This document shows positions 1 to 7,942 of a DNA stretch of 64,000 nucleotides, in pieces. This stretch comes from Catenulispora acidiphila DSM 44928 (GTDB lineage Bacteria > Actinomycetota > Actinomycetes > Streptomycetales > Catenulisporaceae). How positions within the stretch are numbered: position 1 is the stretch's first letter; every line of letters begins with the position of its first letter. Location of the stretch: NCBI RefSeq assembly GCF_000024025.1, contig NC_013131.1, forward strand, positions 4,960,001 to 5,024,000, given 5' to 3'. A model generated the notes under the pieces. That model had not been told where the DNA came from, did not search any database, and worked only from the letters and a program-made list of their open reading frames with translations. A program made the position numbers and the translations under genes.

Positions 1-457
1 GTTCGCGGGCGGCGAGTTCGTGCTGGTCCAGACCCAGGGGGCTGAGGATGACGCCGTCGATCATCGGGTCGCCCAGGCCGCTGGCTATGCGCAGTTCGGC
101 TCGGGGGTCGCCGGCGGTGTCGTCCATCAGGACCGTGCAGCCGTGGCGGCGGGCGGCCGCGATGACCTCGACGGCCAGCTCCGCGAAGTACGGGGAGGGC
201 AGTTCGGGGAAGGCCAGGGCTATCACGCCGCTGCGGCCGGTGCGCAGCTTGCGGGCCGCCACGTTGGGGATGTAGCCCAGCGCGTCGATCGCGGCCTGCA
301 CTCTGGTCCGGGTCGCGGCGGCTACGTGCACCGTGCCGTTGACCACGTTGGACACCGTCTTCACCGAGACGCCCGCGGCCTCGGCGACGTCCTTCAGCCG
401 CGGCGCGGATCCGGCGCCGTTCGTCCCGCTCGTCGCCTCGCCCATCGCCCCACCCAT
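1..457 (-). CDS. LacI-family transcriptional regulator (N-terminal part, cut by window start)
   Basis: Reading the minus strand from the ATG at 457 gives an N-terminal LacI helix-turn-helix with RLKDVAEAAGVSVKTVSNVV at residues 20-39, the hinge motif ALGYIPNVAARKLRTGRSG, and the start of the periplasmic-binding-protein-like sensor domain (VIALAFPELPSPYFAEL). About 152 codons are present and the C-terminal half lies outside the window. A second in-frame ATG at 445 is possible. Such proteins bind a sugar or sugar phosphate and repress nearby catabolic genes. The gene is divergent from an aldose 1-epimerase, with a palindrome between them, so control of that gene and of itself is likely (inference). 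The family is certain; the ligand is not visible. Confidence 0.93.
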   Translation of the reverse strand, partial: MGGAMGEATSGTNGAGSAPRLKDVAEAAGVSVKTVSNVVNGTVHVAAATRTRVQAAIDALGYIPNVAARKLRTGRSGVIALAFPELPSPYFAELAVEVIAAARRHGCTVLMDDTAGDPRAELRIASGLGDPMIDGVILSPLGLDQHELAARE

Positions 458-474
458 GTGATCTGATGTCAGTG

Positions 475-488
475 TTCCAACGTTAGAA
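475..488. promoter_or_regulatory. Probable LacI-type operator between the LacI gene and galM
   Basis: TTCCAACGTTAGAA is an inverted repeat centred on CG with a single mismatched pair, the usual architecture of a LacI-family operator. It lies 18 bases upstream of the regulator ATG and about 70 bases upstream of the epimerase start. It could serve both genes. Confidence 0.55.
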
Positions 489-559
489 TAGCTCATTTCC
501 TGACAATCTACACAAGACATCTTCACAAGACTCTGATGCAGACGCCGAGGAGCACCCCG

Positions 560-1678
560 TTGCGATCTTCAGCCCTCCGACCTTTCGGCATCCTGCCCGA
601 CGGCACCGCGGTCGACAGCTGGCGGCTGACCGACTCCTCCGGAGCCCAGGCCACGATCCTCGCCTACGGCGCCACCCTGCAGGAACTCACGACGCCGGAT
701 CGTGACGGTCGGATCGCCAACGTCGTCCTCGGATTCTCCGAGTTGTCGGACTACATCGAGCGCGCCGCGTATTACGGCTGTGTCGTCGGACGCTACGCCA
801 ATCGGATAGCCGGCGGCACCTTCGCCCTCGACGGCCGCGAGATCCGCCTGCCGCTCAACGACGGCCCGCGTCCCAACACCCTGCACGGCGGCACGCCCGG
901 CTTCGGCGCCCGCCTGTGGACCGCGCCGGACGGCATCGTCGAGGTCGGCGACGCGAACGGTGCCGACGGTGCTGCCGGTGCCGACGGCGCCGCTGGCACC
1001 TCGCTCACCCTCACCCGCGTCAGCCCCGACGGCGAGGAGGGCTTCCCCGGCGAGCTCACCGTCAGCATCCGCTACACCCTCGCCGCCGGCCGCCTCACCC
1101 TGGACTACCGCGCCGAGACCACCGCCCCGACCGTGCTGAACCTGTCCAACCACGCCCGCTTCAACCTCGCCGGCGAGGGCGTCGGCAACGTCCTGGACCA
1201 CGAACTGACCGTCGCCGCCGACGGCTTCCTCCCGGTCGACGAGGCGCTGATCCCGCTCGACGGCGCCGCCCCGGTCGCCGGCACCCCCTTCGACTTCCGC
1301 ACCCCGACCCCGGTCGGCGCGCGCCTGGCCGACCCGCACCCGCAGCTGGAAACCGTCGGCGGATACGACCACTGCTTCGTCCTGCGCGGCGGACGCACAG
1401 CGGTCCCGCGCCCCGTCGTCACGCTCCGCGACCCGGCCAGCGGCCGCACGATGCAGATCGCGACGACCGAACCGGGCCTGCAGCTCTACCTCTCCTCCGA
1501 GCTCGACGGCACGCTGACCGGCCTCGGCGGGCGCCCGTATGAGCAATACGGCGGCATCGTGCTGGAGACCCAGCACTTTCCCGACTCCCCGCACCGTCCC
1601 GACTACCCCTCGACAGTGCTCCTACCAGGGCGTTCCTTCACTTCGACGACGGTCTACGCCTTCGGCGTCCGCACTTGA
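560..1678 (+). CDS. galM: Aldose 1-epimerase (galactose mutarotase)
   Basis: Interconverts alpha and beta anomers of aldohexoses in the cytoplasm. It shows the family signatures in order: GRYANRI, NTLHGG, the catalytic-histidine segment [14 protein letters not shown] (His about residue 198), GGYDHCFVL, and the catalytic glutamate in [11 protein letters not shown] (about residue 336). The length of 372 residues is normal, with a Gly/Ala/Asp-rich insert near residues 130-150. I chose the TTG at 560 because GAGGAG sits 7 bases upstream; an in-frame ATG at 536 has no good ribosome-binding site and would add 8 residues. It is divergent from a LacI regulator and probably controlled by it. Confidence 0.92.
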   Translation: MRSSALRPFGILPDGTAVDSWRLTDSSGAQATILAYGATLQELTTPDRDGRIANVVLGFSELSDYIERAAYYGCVVGRYANRIAGGTFALDGREIRLPLNDGPRPNTLHGGTPGFGARLWTAPDGIVEVGDANGADGAAGADGAAGTSLTLTRVSPDGEEGFPGELTVSIRYTLAAGRLTLDYRAETTAPTVLNLSNHARFNLAGEGVGNVLDHELTVAADGFLPVDEALIPLDGAAPVAGTPFDFRTPTPVGARLADPHPQLETVGGYDHCFVLRGGRTAVPRPVVTLRDPASGRTMQIATTEPGLQLYLSSELDGTLTGLGGRPYEQYGGIVLETQHFPDSPHRPDYPSTVLLPGRSFTSTTVYAFGVRT

Positions 1679-1776
1679 GCGGTTCATGGAATATCCCGGC
1701 GCGGACCGCGTTACAGCACAACGGGCCCGATCGTTCATCGCACCGTCAACCCCGCGAAGAGCGCTGGAGGAACATC

Positions 1777-2034
1777 ATGAAGCCTGCAACCCACCCCGAC
1801 TACCACGCTGTCGTCTTCCGCGACCAGGCTGCCGGATACGCCTTCCTCACCCGGTCGACCGCGACCAGCGGGCAGACCGTCGAGTGGGAGGACGGCAAGA
1901 CCTATCCGGTCATCGACGTCGAGGTTTCCTCGGCGAGCCACCCCTTCTACACCGGCAACAGCCGCGTGGTGGACACCGCCGGACGCGTCGAGCGCTTCAA
2001 CCGGCGCTACCAGCGTCCGACCAAGGGCGAGTGA
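1777..2034 (+). CDS. rpmE2: 50S ribosomal protein bL31 type B (zinc-independent paralogue)
   Basis: An 85-residue protein beginning [14 protein letters not shown] and containing [16 protein letters not shown] and RFNRRYQ, the signature of type-B L31. It has no cysteines, so it is the zinc-free form that replaces the CxxC-containing L31 when zinc is scarce (family knowledge). The ATG at 1777 has CTGGAGG just upstream; the longer open frame from 1675 is not needed. In actinomycetes these genes are often under Zur control, but I could not see a convincing Zur box here. Confidence 0.95.
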   Translation: MKPATHPDYHAVVFRDQAAGYAFLTRSTATSGQTVEWEDGKTYPVIDVEVSSASHPFYTGNSRVVDTAGRVERFNRRYQRPTKGE

Positions 2035-2171
2035 GTCCGGCTCCCCTTGTCATGCAAGGCATCCGAGCACTCCTTAGAATTCCGTTGAGGAATCGGGGCG
2101 CCCGAGGTCAGGGTCGCGTATAACGATCCTGGTTTATGTCCCGCTTTAGCGGGTCGGGTCGAAGGGGTGCC

Positions 2172-2927
2172 ATGGAGGACAAGCAGACGATCCCGCTGCC
2201 GCCGGAACCGTCAGCTGCGGGACGCAGGCGCACGATCGCCATCGCGGCGGGGGCGGTCGTCGCCGTCGGGGTCGGCGTCGTGTCGGTGGTGGCTGTGGCC
2301 GGCGGCTCGTCCCAGCCCCACAAACCCGCCCTCGGCGCGGCGGCCGCGATCAGCAGTCCGGCGCCCTACGTCGCCGATTCCGACGGCGGGTACTCGCAGC
2401 AGCCGCAGTTCACCTGGTCGCCGCGGCCCGGAGTGCCTTCGCCCTCCGCGCCCACGACCGCTCCCGTGTCCTCCACGACGCCGCCCAGCGCGCCGCCGCC
2501 CTCGGGACCGGTGACCGTCACCTCGCACGCGCCCACCACGACGCCGCCGAAGACCGTGACCAAACCGCCGGTCTCGACGGCCACCAGCGCACCGCCACCG
2601 CCACCCGCGACGAGCAAGGCACCGACTCCGTACCAGATCAGCGGTACGGTCTCTTGCGTGTCCGGGCACTCGGTGGAGGGGGTCTGGGTACAGGCCTCCC
2701 AGGGCGCGGGCTACTCGCCGTGGCAGGGCATCGGCAACGGTTCGACGTCGCGTTACTGGTACACGCTGCCCTCGACGATGGCGTTCTCGCTGCACGTCGG
2801 CTGCGGCGGGACGACCGCTTCGTGGGCCGTGGCGGTGACCACGCCGGACGCGTCCGGACCGGTTGCGAACTTCACCTGCCACGACATCGCCGGGCAGGCG
2901 GAGTACGGGAAGTGCGACTTGCAGTAG
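2172..2927 (+). CDS. Membrane-anchored protein with Pro/Thr/Ser-rich stalk and Cys-containing C-terminal domain
   Basis: A 251-residue protein from the ATG at 2172, preceded by GAAGGGG. Residues 1-20 are cytoplasmic, followed by one hydrophobic segment (about 22-44, rich in Ala/Val). Residues about 50-160 form a low-complexity stalk of Pro, Ser and Thr, and the last 90 residues form a small domain with four cysteines (SCVSGHS, GCGG, TCHD, KCD) that could make two disulfides. This layout fits an outer-surface protein held by an N-terminal anchor. I do not recognise the domain. It stands alone between rpmE2 and a convergent TetR gene. Confidence 0.8.
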   Translation: MEDKQTIPLPPEPSAAGRRRTIAIAAGAVVAVGVGVVSVVAVAGGSSQPHKPALGAAAAISSPAPYVADSDGGYSQQPQFTWSPRPGVPSPSAPTTAPVSSTTPPSAPPPSGPVTVTSHAPTTTPPKTVTKPPVSTATSAPPPPPATSKAPTPYQISGTVSCVSGHSVEGVWVQASQGAGYSPWQGIGNGSTSRYWYTLPSTMAFSLHVGCGGTTASWAVAVTTPDASGPVANFTCHDIAGQAEYGKCDLQ

Positions 2928-2982
2928 CGATGCAGTAGTGAGTCGCGAGTAGCAAAGTAATCAGTCGCCTGATATACCGCTC

Positions 2983-3546
2983 TCAGGCGTCCAGCCGCAG
3001 CAGTTCCCGTCCCGCGCGGATCACCGTTTCCCGCACCTGCTGCGGATCGTCGAGTTCGGCGGCTGACAGCGCGCCGTCGTGCAGCAGCACCAGAACGCGC
3101 CCCGCGTACTCCGGATCCGGATGCCCCGCGCGCTCGGCGAGCCGCGTCACCGTGTCCTGGAACCAGGCGCGGTGGTCGGCGACGGCCACGCGGATCGGGT
3201 CCTCGGGGTCCGGGTATTCGGCCGAGGCGTTGATGAAGTGGCAGCCGCGGAAGCCCGCGGAGCACGTGACCTGGCCGATCAGCTCCAGCAGCGCCGCGGC
3301 ACTCTCCTGCGCCGTGCCCTGATCGAGCGCTTCGGCGACCGCTGCGCGCAGGTCGTCGTCGGTGGCCCGCAGGTAGGCCTCGACCAGGTTCTCCTTCGCC
3401 GGGAAGTGGCGGTAGAAGGTCGCCCGCGTCACGTTCGCCTCGGTGACCAGGCGATCGACCGGGACCGTGTGGATGCCCTCGGTGTAGAAGAGCCGGCGCG
3501 CGGTGTCCAGCAGGCGGTCCTTCGGGCTCGGCGCGGTGTTCGGCAT
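2983..3546 (-). CDS. TetR-family transcriptional repressor
   Basis: A 187-residue protein starting MPNTAPSPKD at 3546. The N-terminal helix-turn-helix runs from RLLDTARRLFYTEGI through NVTRATFYRHFPAKENLVEA; the C-terminal ligand domain contains GFRGCHFINASAEYPDP, typical of TetR regulators related to YxaF/LmrA types. The open frame extends upstream to 3744, but that would cover the divergent promoter, so the ATG at 3546 is preferred. It is divergent from a beta-carbonic anhydrase, and two GAACGTTC-core palindromes lie between them, so autoregulation and control of that gene are likely. The inducer is unknown. Confidence 0.92.
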   Translation of the reverse strand: MPNTAPSPKDRLLDTARRLFYTEGIHTVPVDRLVTEANVTRATFYRHFPAKENLVEAYLRATDDDLRAAVAEALDQGTAQESAAALLELIGQVTCSAGFRGCHFINASAEYPDPEDPIRVAVADHRAWFQDTVTRLAERAGHPDPEYAGRVLVLLHDGALSAAELDDPQQVRETVIRAGRELLRLDA

Positions 3547-3563
3547 GCCTCCGATGGTAGTGG

Positions 3564-3577
3564 ACGGAACGTTCTGT
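3564..3577. promoter_or_regulatory. TetR operator candidate 1
   Basis: ACGGAACGTTCTGT is a 14-base palindrome with one mismatched pair. It is 18 bases upstream of the TetR start and shares its last base with the -35 element of the divergent promoter, so binding should block transcription both ways. Confidence 0.6.
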
Positions 3578-3606
3578 TGACTTCGGTCCGCGGGCCCGCC
3601 TAGAGT
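3577..3606 (+). promoter_or_regulatory. Sigma-70-type promoter for the carbonic anhydrase gene
   Basis: TTGACT (3577-3582) and TAGAGT (3601-3606) are separated by 18 bases. The pair points to the carbonic anhydrase start at 3656 and is flanked on both sides by GAACGTTC palindromes. Confidence 0.5.
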
Positions 3607-3617
3607 CGGACGAAAGG

Positions 3618-3633
3618 AAGAACGAACGTTCTT
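3618..3633. promoter_or_regulatory. TetR operator candidate 2
   Basis: AAGAACG-AA-CGTTCTT is a perfect inverted repeat with 7-base arms and a 2-base spacer, just downstream of the -10 element. It shares the AACGTTC core with the site at 3564-3577, which supports one repressor binding both. Confidence 0.65.
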
Positions 3634-3655
3634 TCCGCTGAGAGGATTCGACTTC

Positions 3656-4198
3656 ATGTCTTCCCGCTTCGCCACCTTCCTGGAGCGCAACGAGGCCTTC
3701 GCGGCCACCGACGCCAAGCTCCGCGTCCCCGAGATCCCGTTCATCCCCTTCCGGCAGGTCTATCTGCTGACCTGCATCGACCCCCGAGTCGAGCCGGCCG
3801 CGATCGCGGGTGTGGACCTGGGAGAGGCGATCATCGCGCGCAACATCGGCGGCCGCGTCACCGACTCCGCGATCAACGACCTGGCCTGGGTCTGCCACCT
3901 GCACGAGAACAAGACGCCCGACGCGGACTGGTTCGAGGTCGCGATCCTGCACCACACCGACTGCGGCTCCGGCCTGTTCGCCGACCCCGACCTGCGCCGC
4001 TCGTTCGCCGAGCGCGGCGGATACGACGAGCGGACGGCCGCCGCGCTGGCCGTGCTCGACCCGGCCGCGACGGTCCGTCACGACGTCGAGCTGCTGCGCC
4101 GCGCGCCGGTCCTGGCCGGGAGCATCGCCAAGCTCAGGATCGGCGGGTACGACTACGACATCAAGACCGGTGCGATCACCACGGTCGTGGCTCCGTAG
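3656..4198 (+). CDS. Beta-class carbonic anhydrase
   Basis: Interconverts CO2 and bicarbonate in the cytoplasm. The 180-residue protein has the zinc-site motif TCIDPR (Cys40, with the Asp42/Arg44 dyad) and HHTDCG (His100 and Cys103), the expected ligand pattern. The length fits the short actinobacterial beta subclass. The start follows an AGAGGA ribosome-binding site. It is divergent from a TetR repressor and sits behind a promoter flanked by two palindromes, so expression is probably induced by a small molecule. Linking a carbonic anhydrase to a TetR repressor is less usual than constitutive expression. Confidence 0.9.
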   Translation: MSSRFATFLERNEAFAATDAKLRVPEIPFIPFRQVYLLTCIDPRVEPAAIAGVDLGEAIIARNIGGRVTDSAINDLAWVCHLHENKTPDADWFEVAILHHTDCGSGLFADPDLRRSFAERGGYDERTAAALAVLDPAATVRHDVELLRRAPVLAGSIAKLRIGGYDYDIKTGAITTVVAP

Positions 4199-4300
4199 CG
4201 AAGACGTGGGCGACGTGGGCGACGTGGCCGGCGTAATCGCCTGGCGTCTTGGGAGAGGCGGTCATCTGCGAGGACAATGGAAACCGATGTCGTTGCCATC

Positions 4301-4318
4301 TTTGCGTTGGTACGCAAA
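4301..4318. promoter_or_regulatory. Inverted repeat upstream of the cation efflux gene
   Basis: TTTGCGT-TGGT-ACGCAAA is a perfect 7-base inverted repeat in an AT-richer stretch, 54 bases upstream of the CDF start. It is a candidate operator for a metal-sensing repressor (for example of the ArsR type), but no such gene is adjacent. It could also form a small hairpin in the leader. Confidence 0.4.
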
Positions 4319-4371
4319 TATGCGATTCACTGCGGGTGTCACCTTCGACAAGCCGGCCCGGGCGGAGCCAA

Positions 4372-5415
4372 GTGTCTGAGCAGATCCACGAACACGCCGA
4401 GCACGATCACGGCGACGGCCACGGTCACGGCCACGAGCGCGGCCATGGCCACAGCCACGGCGTCGCGCTGGACGCCGACCGGCGCTGGCTGCTGATCGGG
4501 CTGGCGCTGATCCTCGGCTTCATGGCGGTCGAGGTGGTCGTCGGCGTGCTCGCGCACTCGCTGGCCCTGCTCTCCGACGCCGCGCACATGCTCACCGACG
4601 CCGGCTCGATCCTGCTGGCGCTGTTCGCGATGCGGCTGGCGGCGCGTCCGGCGCGAGGCGGCTACACGTTCGGCCTCAAGCGTGCCGAGATCATGTCGGC
4701 GCAGGCCAACGGCGTCACGCTGCTGGTGCTGTCGGTGGTCCTGGCCTTCGAGGCGGTACGCCGGCTGATCAACCCGCCGGAGGTGACCGGCGGCTTGGTG
4801 CTGGCCACCGCGCTGGTCGGCGTGGCGGTGAACATCGCGGCTGCGTGGTCGATCTCCAAGGCGAACCGCACCTCGCTGAACGTCGAGGGCGCCTTCCAGC
4901 ACATCCTGACCGACTTGTACGGCTTCATCGCCACCGCGGTCGCCGGCCTGGTGGTCGTGCTGACCGGCTTCGCCCGCGCCGACGCGATCGCCACCCTGGT
5001 GGTCGTGGCCCTGATGCTCAAGGCGGGCCTGGGTCTGGTGACGGCGGCGGGCCGCATCTTCCTGGAGGCGGCGCCCGCTGGCGTCGACCCGGATGAGGTC
5101 GGGGACCAGATGGCGGCGGTCGAGCAGGTGATAGAGGTCCACGACCTGCACATCTGGGAGATCACCTCGGGCCAGGCGGCGATGAGCGCGCACGTTCTGG
5201 TGGTCCCCGGTGGCGACTGCCACAAGGTGCGCCGGGTGCTGCAACGCCAGTTGCTCGCCGAGCACGGCATCGGCCACGCGACGCTCCAGGTCGACCACCT
5301 CGGCGACGCCGAGGCCGAGATACTGCAGATCTCACACACGGTGCCCGACGGAGATCTGGGGCACTGCGAGGACAGCCATGGTCCGGTGCATCGGACCGGG
5401 CCGCACGATCACTGA
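4372..5415 (+). CDS. Cation diffusion facilitator (zinc/cobalt/cadmium efflux, CzcD-like)
   Basis: A proton-coupled exporter of divalent metals in the cytoplasmic membrane. The 347-residue protein opens with a His/Asp-rich tail (about residues 4-32) thought to bind metal. It then has six hydrophobic segments with the transport-site motifs SDAAHMLTD in helix 2 and HILTDLYG in helix 5, and a cytoplasmic C-terminal domain (EVHDLHIWEITSG, SAHVLV) that dimerises. The GTG at 4372 is chosen because GGCGGAG precedes it and the His-rich tail follows at once; a longer frame from 4249 starts with unrelated residues. The 3' end overlaps the convergent thioredoxin gene by 7 bases. Confidence 0.93.
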   Translation: MSEQIHEHAEHDHGDGHGHGHERGHGHSHGVALDADRRWLLIGLALILGFMAVEVVVGVLAHSLALLSDAAHMLTDAGSILLALFAMRLAARPARGGYTFGLKRAEIMSAQANGVTLLVLSVVLAFEAVRRLINPPEVTGGLVLATALVGVAVNIAAAWSISKANRTSLNVEGAFQHILTDLYGFIATAVAGLVVVLTGFARADAIATLVVVALMLKAGLGLVTAAGRIFLEAAPAGVDPDEVGDQMAAVEQVIEVHDLHIWEITSGQAAMSAHVLVVPGGDCHKVRRVLQRQLLAEHGIGHATLQVDHLGDAEAEILQISHTVPDGDLGHCEDSHGPVHRTGPHDH

Positions 5416-5834
5416 TGCAGTGATGCCAGCGCGCTCACCGCAGCCGCGAGCTCCGCGCGCCGCGGCGGACCGGAGACCCGGTGCGTGATGCGGCCGGTGC
5501 CGTCGAGTAGCAGGACGGTCGGGGTGCGCAGCACTGTCAGGCGGCGGGCGAGGTCGAGGTGTTCCTCGGCGTCGATGTCGAGGTAGGCGACGGTGTGCTG
5601 GTCGGCGAGTTCGGTGAGGACGCGGCGAGTCGGGCCGCAGTAGCGGCAGACCTTCGAGGAGAACTGGACCAGGGTGGCTCGGGGGTCGAGGTCGATGCCG
5701 AGGTCCGCGGCGCTCAGTCGCTCGGCGGTCGCGGATTCGTCGCGGACCGTACCGTCGCTCCGTTTGCGCCACAGTCCGAACGCCGACGCGGCCGCCAACG
5801 CGCCTACGGCCGCCGCCACTCCCGCCAGATCCAT
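5409..5834 (-). CDS. Membrane-anchored thioredoxin-fold protein
   Basis: A 141-residue protein starting MDLAGVAAAVGAL at 5834: one N-terminal hydrophobic helix (about residues 3-21), a short charged linker, then a thioredoxin domain. The active-site motif is CRYC (Cys63 and Cys66) in SSKVCRYCGPTRRVL, and the cis-proline is in RTPTVLLL. The CRYC centre differs from the CGPC of housekeeping thioredoxins, with GP displaced after the second Cys. The frame is open to 5918, but the extension reads into the divergent spacer. It is divergent from a DUF4395 gene, a pairing seen repeatedly in actinomycetes, so a shared redox role at the membrane is plausible. Confidence 0.88.
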   Translation of the reverse strand: MDLAGVAAAVGALAAASAFGLWRKRSDGTVRDESATAERLSAADLGIDLDPRATLVQFSSKVCRYCGPTRRVLTELADQHTVAYLDIDAEEHLDLARRLTVLRTPTVLLLDGTGRITHRVSGPPRRAELAAAVSALASLHQ

Positions 5835-5931
5835 GCTGGACACAGTGCCGCCGTCTCGAGGGTTATTCCCGCCTTGTCCGGTGCATGAGACGCACGTTCC
5901 CTCGCGGCATGCGGCCACCTACCGTGGCCTG

Positions 5932-6384
5932 ATGACGGAATCGCAGGTCACCAAGCGCTCCGGTGCCCAGGGCATCGACGTCCGCGGGCCGAGGTTCGGC
6001 GCGACCGTGACCACCGTCGTCCTTATCATCGTGCTTCTTACCGGGAGCGGTTGGCTGCTGGCGGCGCAGGCGCTCGTGTTCGCGGTCGGTGCGTTCGCCG
6101 GGCTGCGGCGCGCGCCGTACGGCTTGCTGTTCGCGCGCCTGGTCCGTCCGCGCCTCGGGCCGCCGACGGCGTTCGAGGACGAGGCGCCGCCGCGGTTCGC
6201 GCAGGGCGTGGGCCTGGTATTCGCGGTGGTCGGGGCGGTCGGCTATCTCGCCGGTGTGCCGGCGCTGGGCATCGCCGCGACCGCGTGTGCCCTGGCCGCG
6301 GCTTTCCTCAATGCGGCATTCGAGTTCTGCCTCGGATGCGAGATGTATCTGCTGCTGGTGCGGCTGCGGGGACGAGCCGCCTGA
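5932..6384 (+). CDS. DUF4395 family membrane protein
   Basis: A 150-residue integral membrane protein with four hydrophobic segments. It carries the family signature VRGPRFGATVTTVV near the start and AAFEFCLGCEMYLLL near the end. The two cysteines in FCLGC recall membrane redox partners such as DsbB-like or VKOR-like proteins, but no function is established. It is divergent from the anchored thioredoxin gene; the pair may pass electrons or substrates (inference). I chose the ATG at 5932; an upstream extension to 5674 overlaps the thioredoxin gene and is a shadow. Confidence 0.85.
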   Translation: MTESQVTKRSGAQGIDVRGPRFGATVTTVVLIIVLLTGSGWLLAAQALVFAVGAFAGLRRAPYGLLFARLVRPRLGPPTAFEDEAPPRFAQGVGLVFAVVGAVGYLAGVPALGIAATACALAAAFLNAAFEFCLGCEMYLLLVRLRGRAA

Positions 6385-6418
6385 CCTCGGCACTGGTGGG
6401 ACTGCCATTGCCCCACGT

Positions 6419-6447
6419 TTGCAATACCGCGCGCGCTTCCCTAGGGT
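6419..6447 (+). promoter_or_regulatory. Candidate promoter of the lipoprotein gene
   Basis: TTGCAA (6419-6424) and TAGGGT (6442-6447) are separated by 17 bases, giving a start of transcription near 6454 and a leader of about 85 bases. Confidence 0.4.
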
Positions 6448-6457
6448 CCTGACCAAA

Positions 6458-6490
6458 GTCAGCGGCCTGTTCTTCCATACAACCGCTGAC
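6458..6490. promoter_or_regulatory. Inverted repeat in the lipoprotein leader
   Basis: GTCAGCGG (6458-6465) and CCGCTGAC (6483-6490) are perfect 8-base arms around a 17-base loop. It lies directly downstream of the candidate promoter, so it could be an operator or a leader hairpin. Confidence 0.4.
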
Positions 6491-6540
6491 AACACGCGCT
6501 TTTATGGAGTACGAGCCCATTGGGCTAGGGGGGTAGATTC

Positions 6541-6996
6541 ATGTCCACTCGTCCTCGTATACCCGTGTCGGTCGGCGTCGCCTGCGCCGCGCTGCTGCTC
6601 GCGGGATGTTCGAGCTCTGGCACGATCGGCGCGGGCACGACATCGAGCACTGGCGGGAGTGTCACCGGCGGGGGCATCACCGGCGGCAAGACCGGAGGAT
6701 CCTCAGGCGCGACCGGCACCGACTCCGGCTGCGCCCAGGCGATACTCGCCATCCAGGGCGCTGAGAAGGCCCAGAACTCCGCCAGCCCGCAGACCCAGCT
6801 CAAGGGCGTCCAGACCTCGATCGGCCAACTCCGCTCCGCCGCCCAGACCACCCGCAAGCCCGGCGGCAAGGACGCGATGAACAAGGTCGCCGACGACCTC
6901 CAGACCATCATCAACCAGGCCGAAAGCGGCCAGACCCCCAGCACACAGCAGGCCCTCAACGACGCCCAGGTAGTCGCGACCATCTGCGGCGTCTGA
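6541..6996 (+). CDS. Small lipoprotein of unknown function
   Basis: A 151-residue protein with a lipoprotein signal peptide ending in the lipobox LLAG-C (Cys22), followed by a Gly/Ser/Thr-rich linker to about residue 60 and a helical, Gln/Ala-rich domain bounded by two cysteines (GCAQAIL near the start, TICGV at the very end) that could form a disulfide. A strong AGGGGGG ribosome-binding site precedes the ATG. It should be attached to the outer face of the membrane. I do not recognise the domain; it has no operon partner. Confidence 0.85.
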   Translation: MSTRPRIPVSVGVACAALLLAGCSSSGTIGAGTTSSTGGSVTGGGITGGKTGGSSGATGTDSGCAQAILAIQGAEKAQNSASPQTQLKGVQTSIGQLRSAAQTTRKPGGKDAMNKVADDLQTIINQAESGQTPSTQQALNDAQVVATICGV

Positions 6997-7028
6997 CCCC
7001 GACCGGCCTCCCGCCGACTTCTTCGCGC

Positions 7029-7048
7029 GCCGCCGGCTGTCCGGCGGC
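7029..7048. terminator. Hairpin between convergent genes
   Basis: GCCGCCGG-ctgt-CCGGCGGC is a perfect 8-base stem 33 bases after the lipoprotein stop. It lacks a T tract, so it is at best an actinobacterial-style terminator. The rest of 7049-7227 contains short repeats of TGCCGGTCTG and no gene that I can support. Confidence 0.4.
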
Positions 7049-7227
7049 GCTGCTGGCGCCGGCTGCACGATCTGCCCGAGCTGCCAGTCCGCGCGGGCAT
7101 GCCCAACCTGCTGATCCGCCGGTCTGCCGGTTTGTCTGAGCTTGCCGGTCTGCCGGTCTGCCCGATCCTTCTCGAGCCGGTCCGCCTTGCCCGCCCCGCC
7201 GCACCGCCGCGAGTGTCCGACCCCGAC

Positions 7228-7830
7228 CTACCCGACGCGCACCCCGTCCAGGAACAGAGCCACCATCTGCGTGCCCAGCTCTCGGCGCGTCAGTGGGCCG
7301 TCGGGGCGGAACCAGCGGTGGATCTGGACCACGCTGCTCAGGAATGTGTTCGTGATGACGCTGGCGGCTACGTCGGCGCGGAACACGCCGGCTTTCTGTC
7401 CTTCCTCGATCAGGTCCTGGAAGAGGTGTTGGTAGCGGCGGCGTTCGGCGCGGACGGCGGCGGCGTGTTCGCCGGCTACGAGGTGCATGGAGCGGGCCCA
7501 GACGGTCAGGGGTTCGGCGTGGTCGTCCATGTGCGCGAAGAGGTCGGTGACGGCTAGGTGCAGGCGGGCGTCGGCGGGGGTGTCGGCGGCGGCGATGGTC
7601 TTCAGGCGTGAAGTCTGTTCAGCGAGCAGTTCGCGGTAGATGCTGGTGAGCAGTTCCTCCTTGGAGCTGAACCAGTGGTACAGCGCGCCCTTGGTGACCT
7701 GTGCGGCCTCGACGATCTGGCGAGTGGTCGTGGCCTCGTAGCCCTGGCGGCCGAACAGCTCCGTGGCCGCGGCGACGATCCGGTCCCTGGCCTCGCCGCG
7801 CGGCACCCTCGTCCGATCCTGCTCAGCCAT
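7228..7830 (-). CDS. TetR-family regulator, probably of fatty acid/acyl-CoA genes
   Basis: A 200-residue protein starting MAEQDRTRVPRGEARDRI at 7830. The DNA-binding domain is clear (AAATELFGRQGYEATTTRQI, then QVTKGALYHWFSSKEELL), followed by a helical ligand domain (SVVQIHRWFRPDG near the C-terminus). The open frame runs on to 8031 but would overlap the divergent acyl-CoA ligase gene. Divergent orientation and a palindrome at 7904-7913 suggest that it represses the ligase and the following transporter, with an acyl-CoA or related acid as inducer (inference). Confidence 0.92.
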   Translation of the reverse strand: MAEQDRTRVPRGEARDRIVAAATELFGRQGYEATTTRQIVEAAQVTKGALYHWFSSKEELLTSIYRELLAEQTSRLKTIAAADTPADARLHLAVTDLFAHMDDHAEPLTVWARSMHLVAGEHAAAVRAERRRYQHLFQDLIEEGQKAGVFRADVAASVITNTFLSSVVQIHRWFRPDGPLTRRELGTQMVALFLDGVRVG

Positions 7831-7903
7831 GTCGCTCCTCGTCAGGCCCGTGATCCGACCCATTGACTTCGGGGGATTCCAGACGATACTAAGCGCCAAA
7901 CAT

Positions 7904-7913
7904 ACCGGGCGGT
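7904..7913. promoter_or_regulatory. Candidate TetR operator upstream of the acyl-CoA ligase
   Basis: ACCG-GG-CGGT is a short inverted repeat extended on one side by CGGT, in the spacer between the TetR gene and the ligase. Operators with repeated ACCG/CGGT are common for TetR regulators of lipid metabolism. It lies 30 bases before the ligase ATG. Confidence 0.4.
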
Positions 7914-7942
7914 CGGTCTGTGACCGGGAAGTGGGAAACTTC

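Noticed and set aside
7049-7227. Repeated TGCCGGTCTG words between lipoprotein and TetR gene
   Set aside because: Short, irregular and few; no evidence for function.
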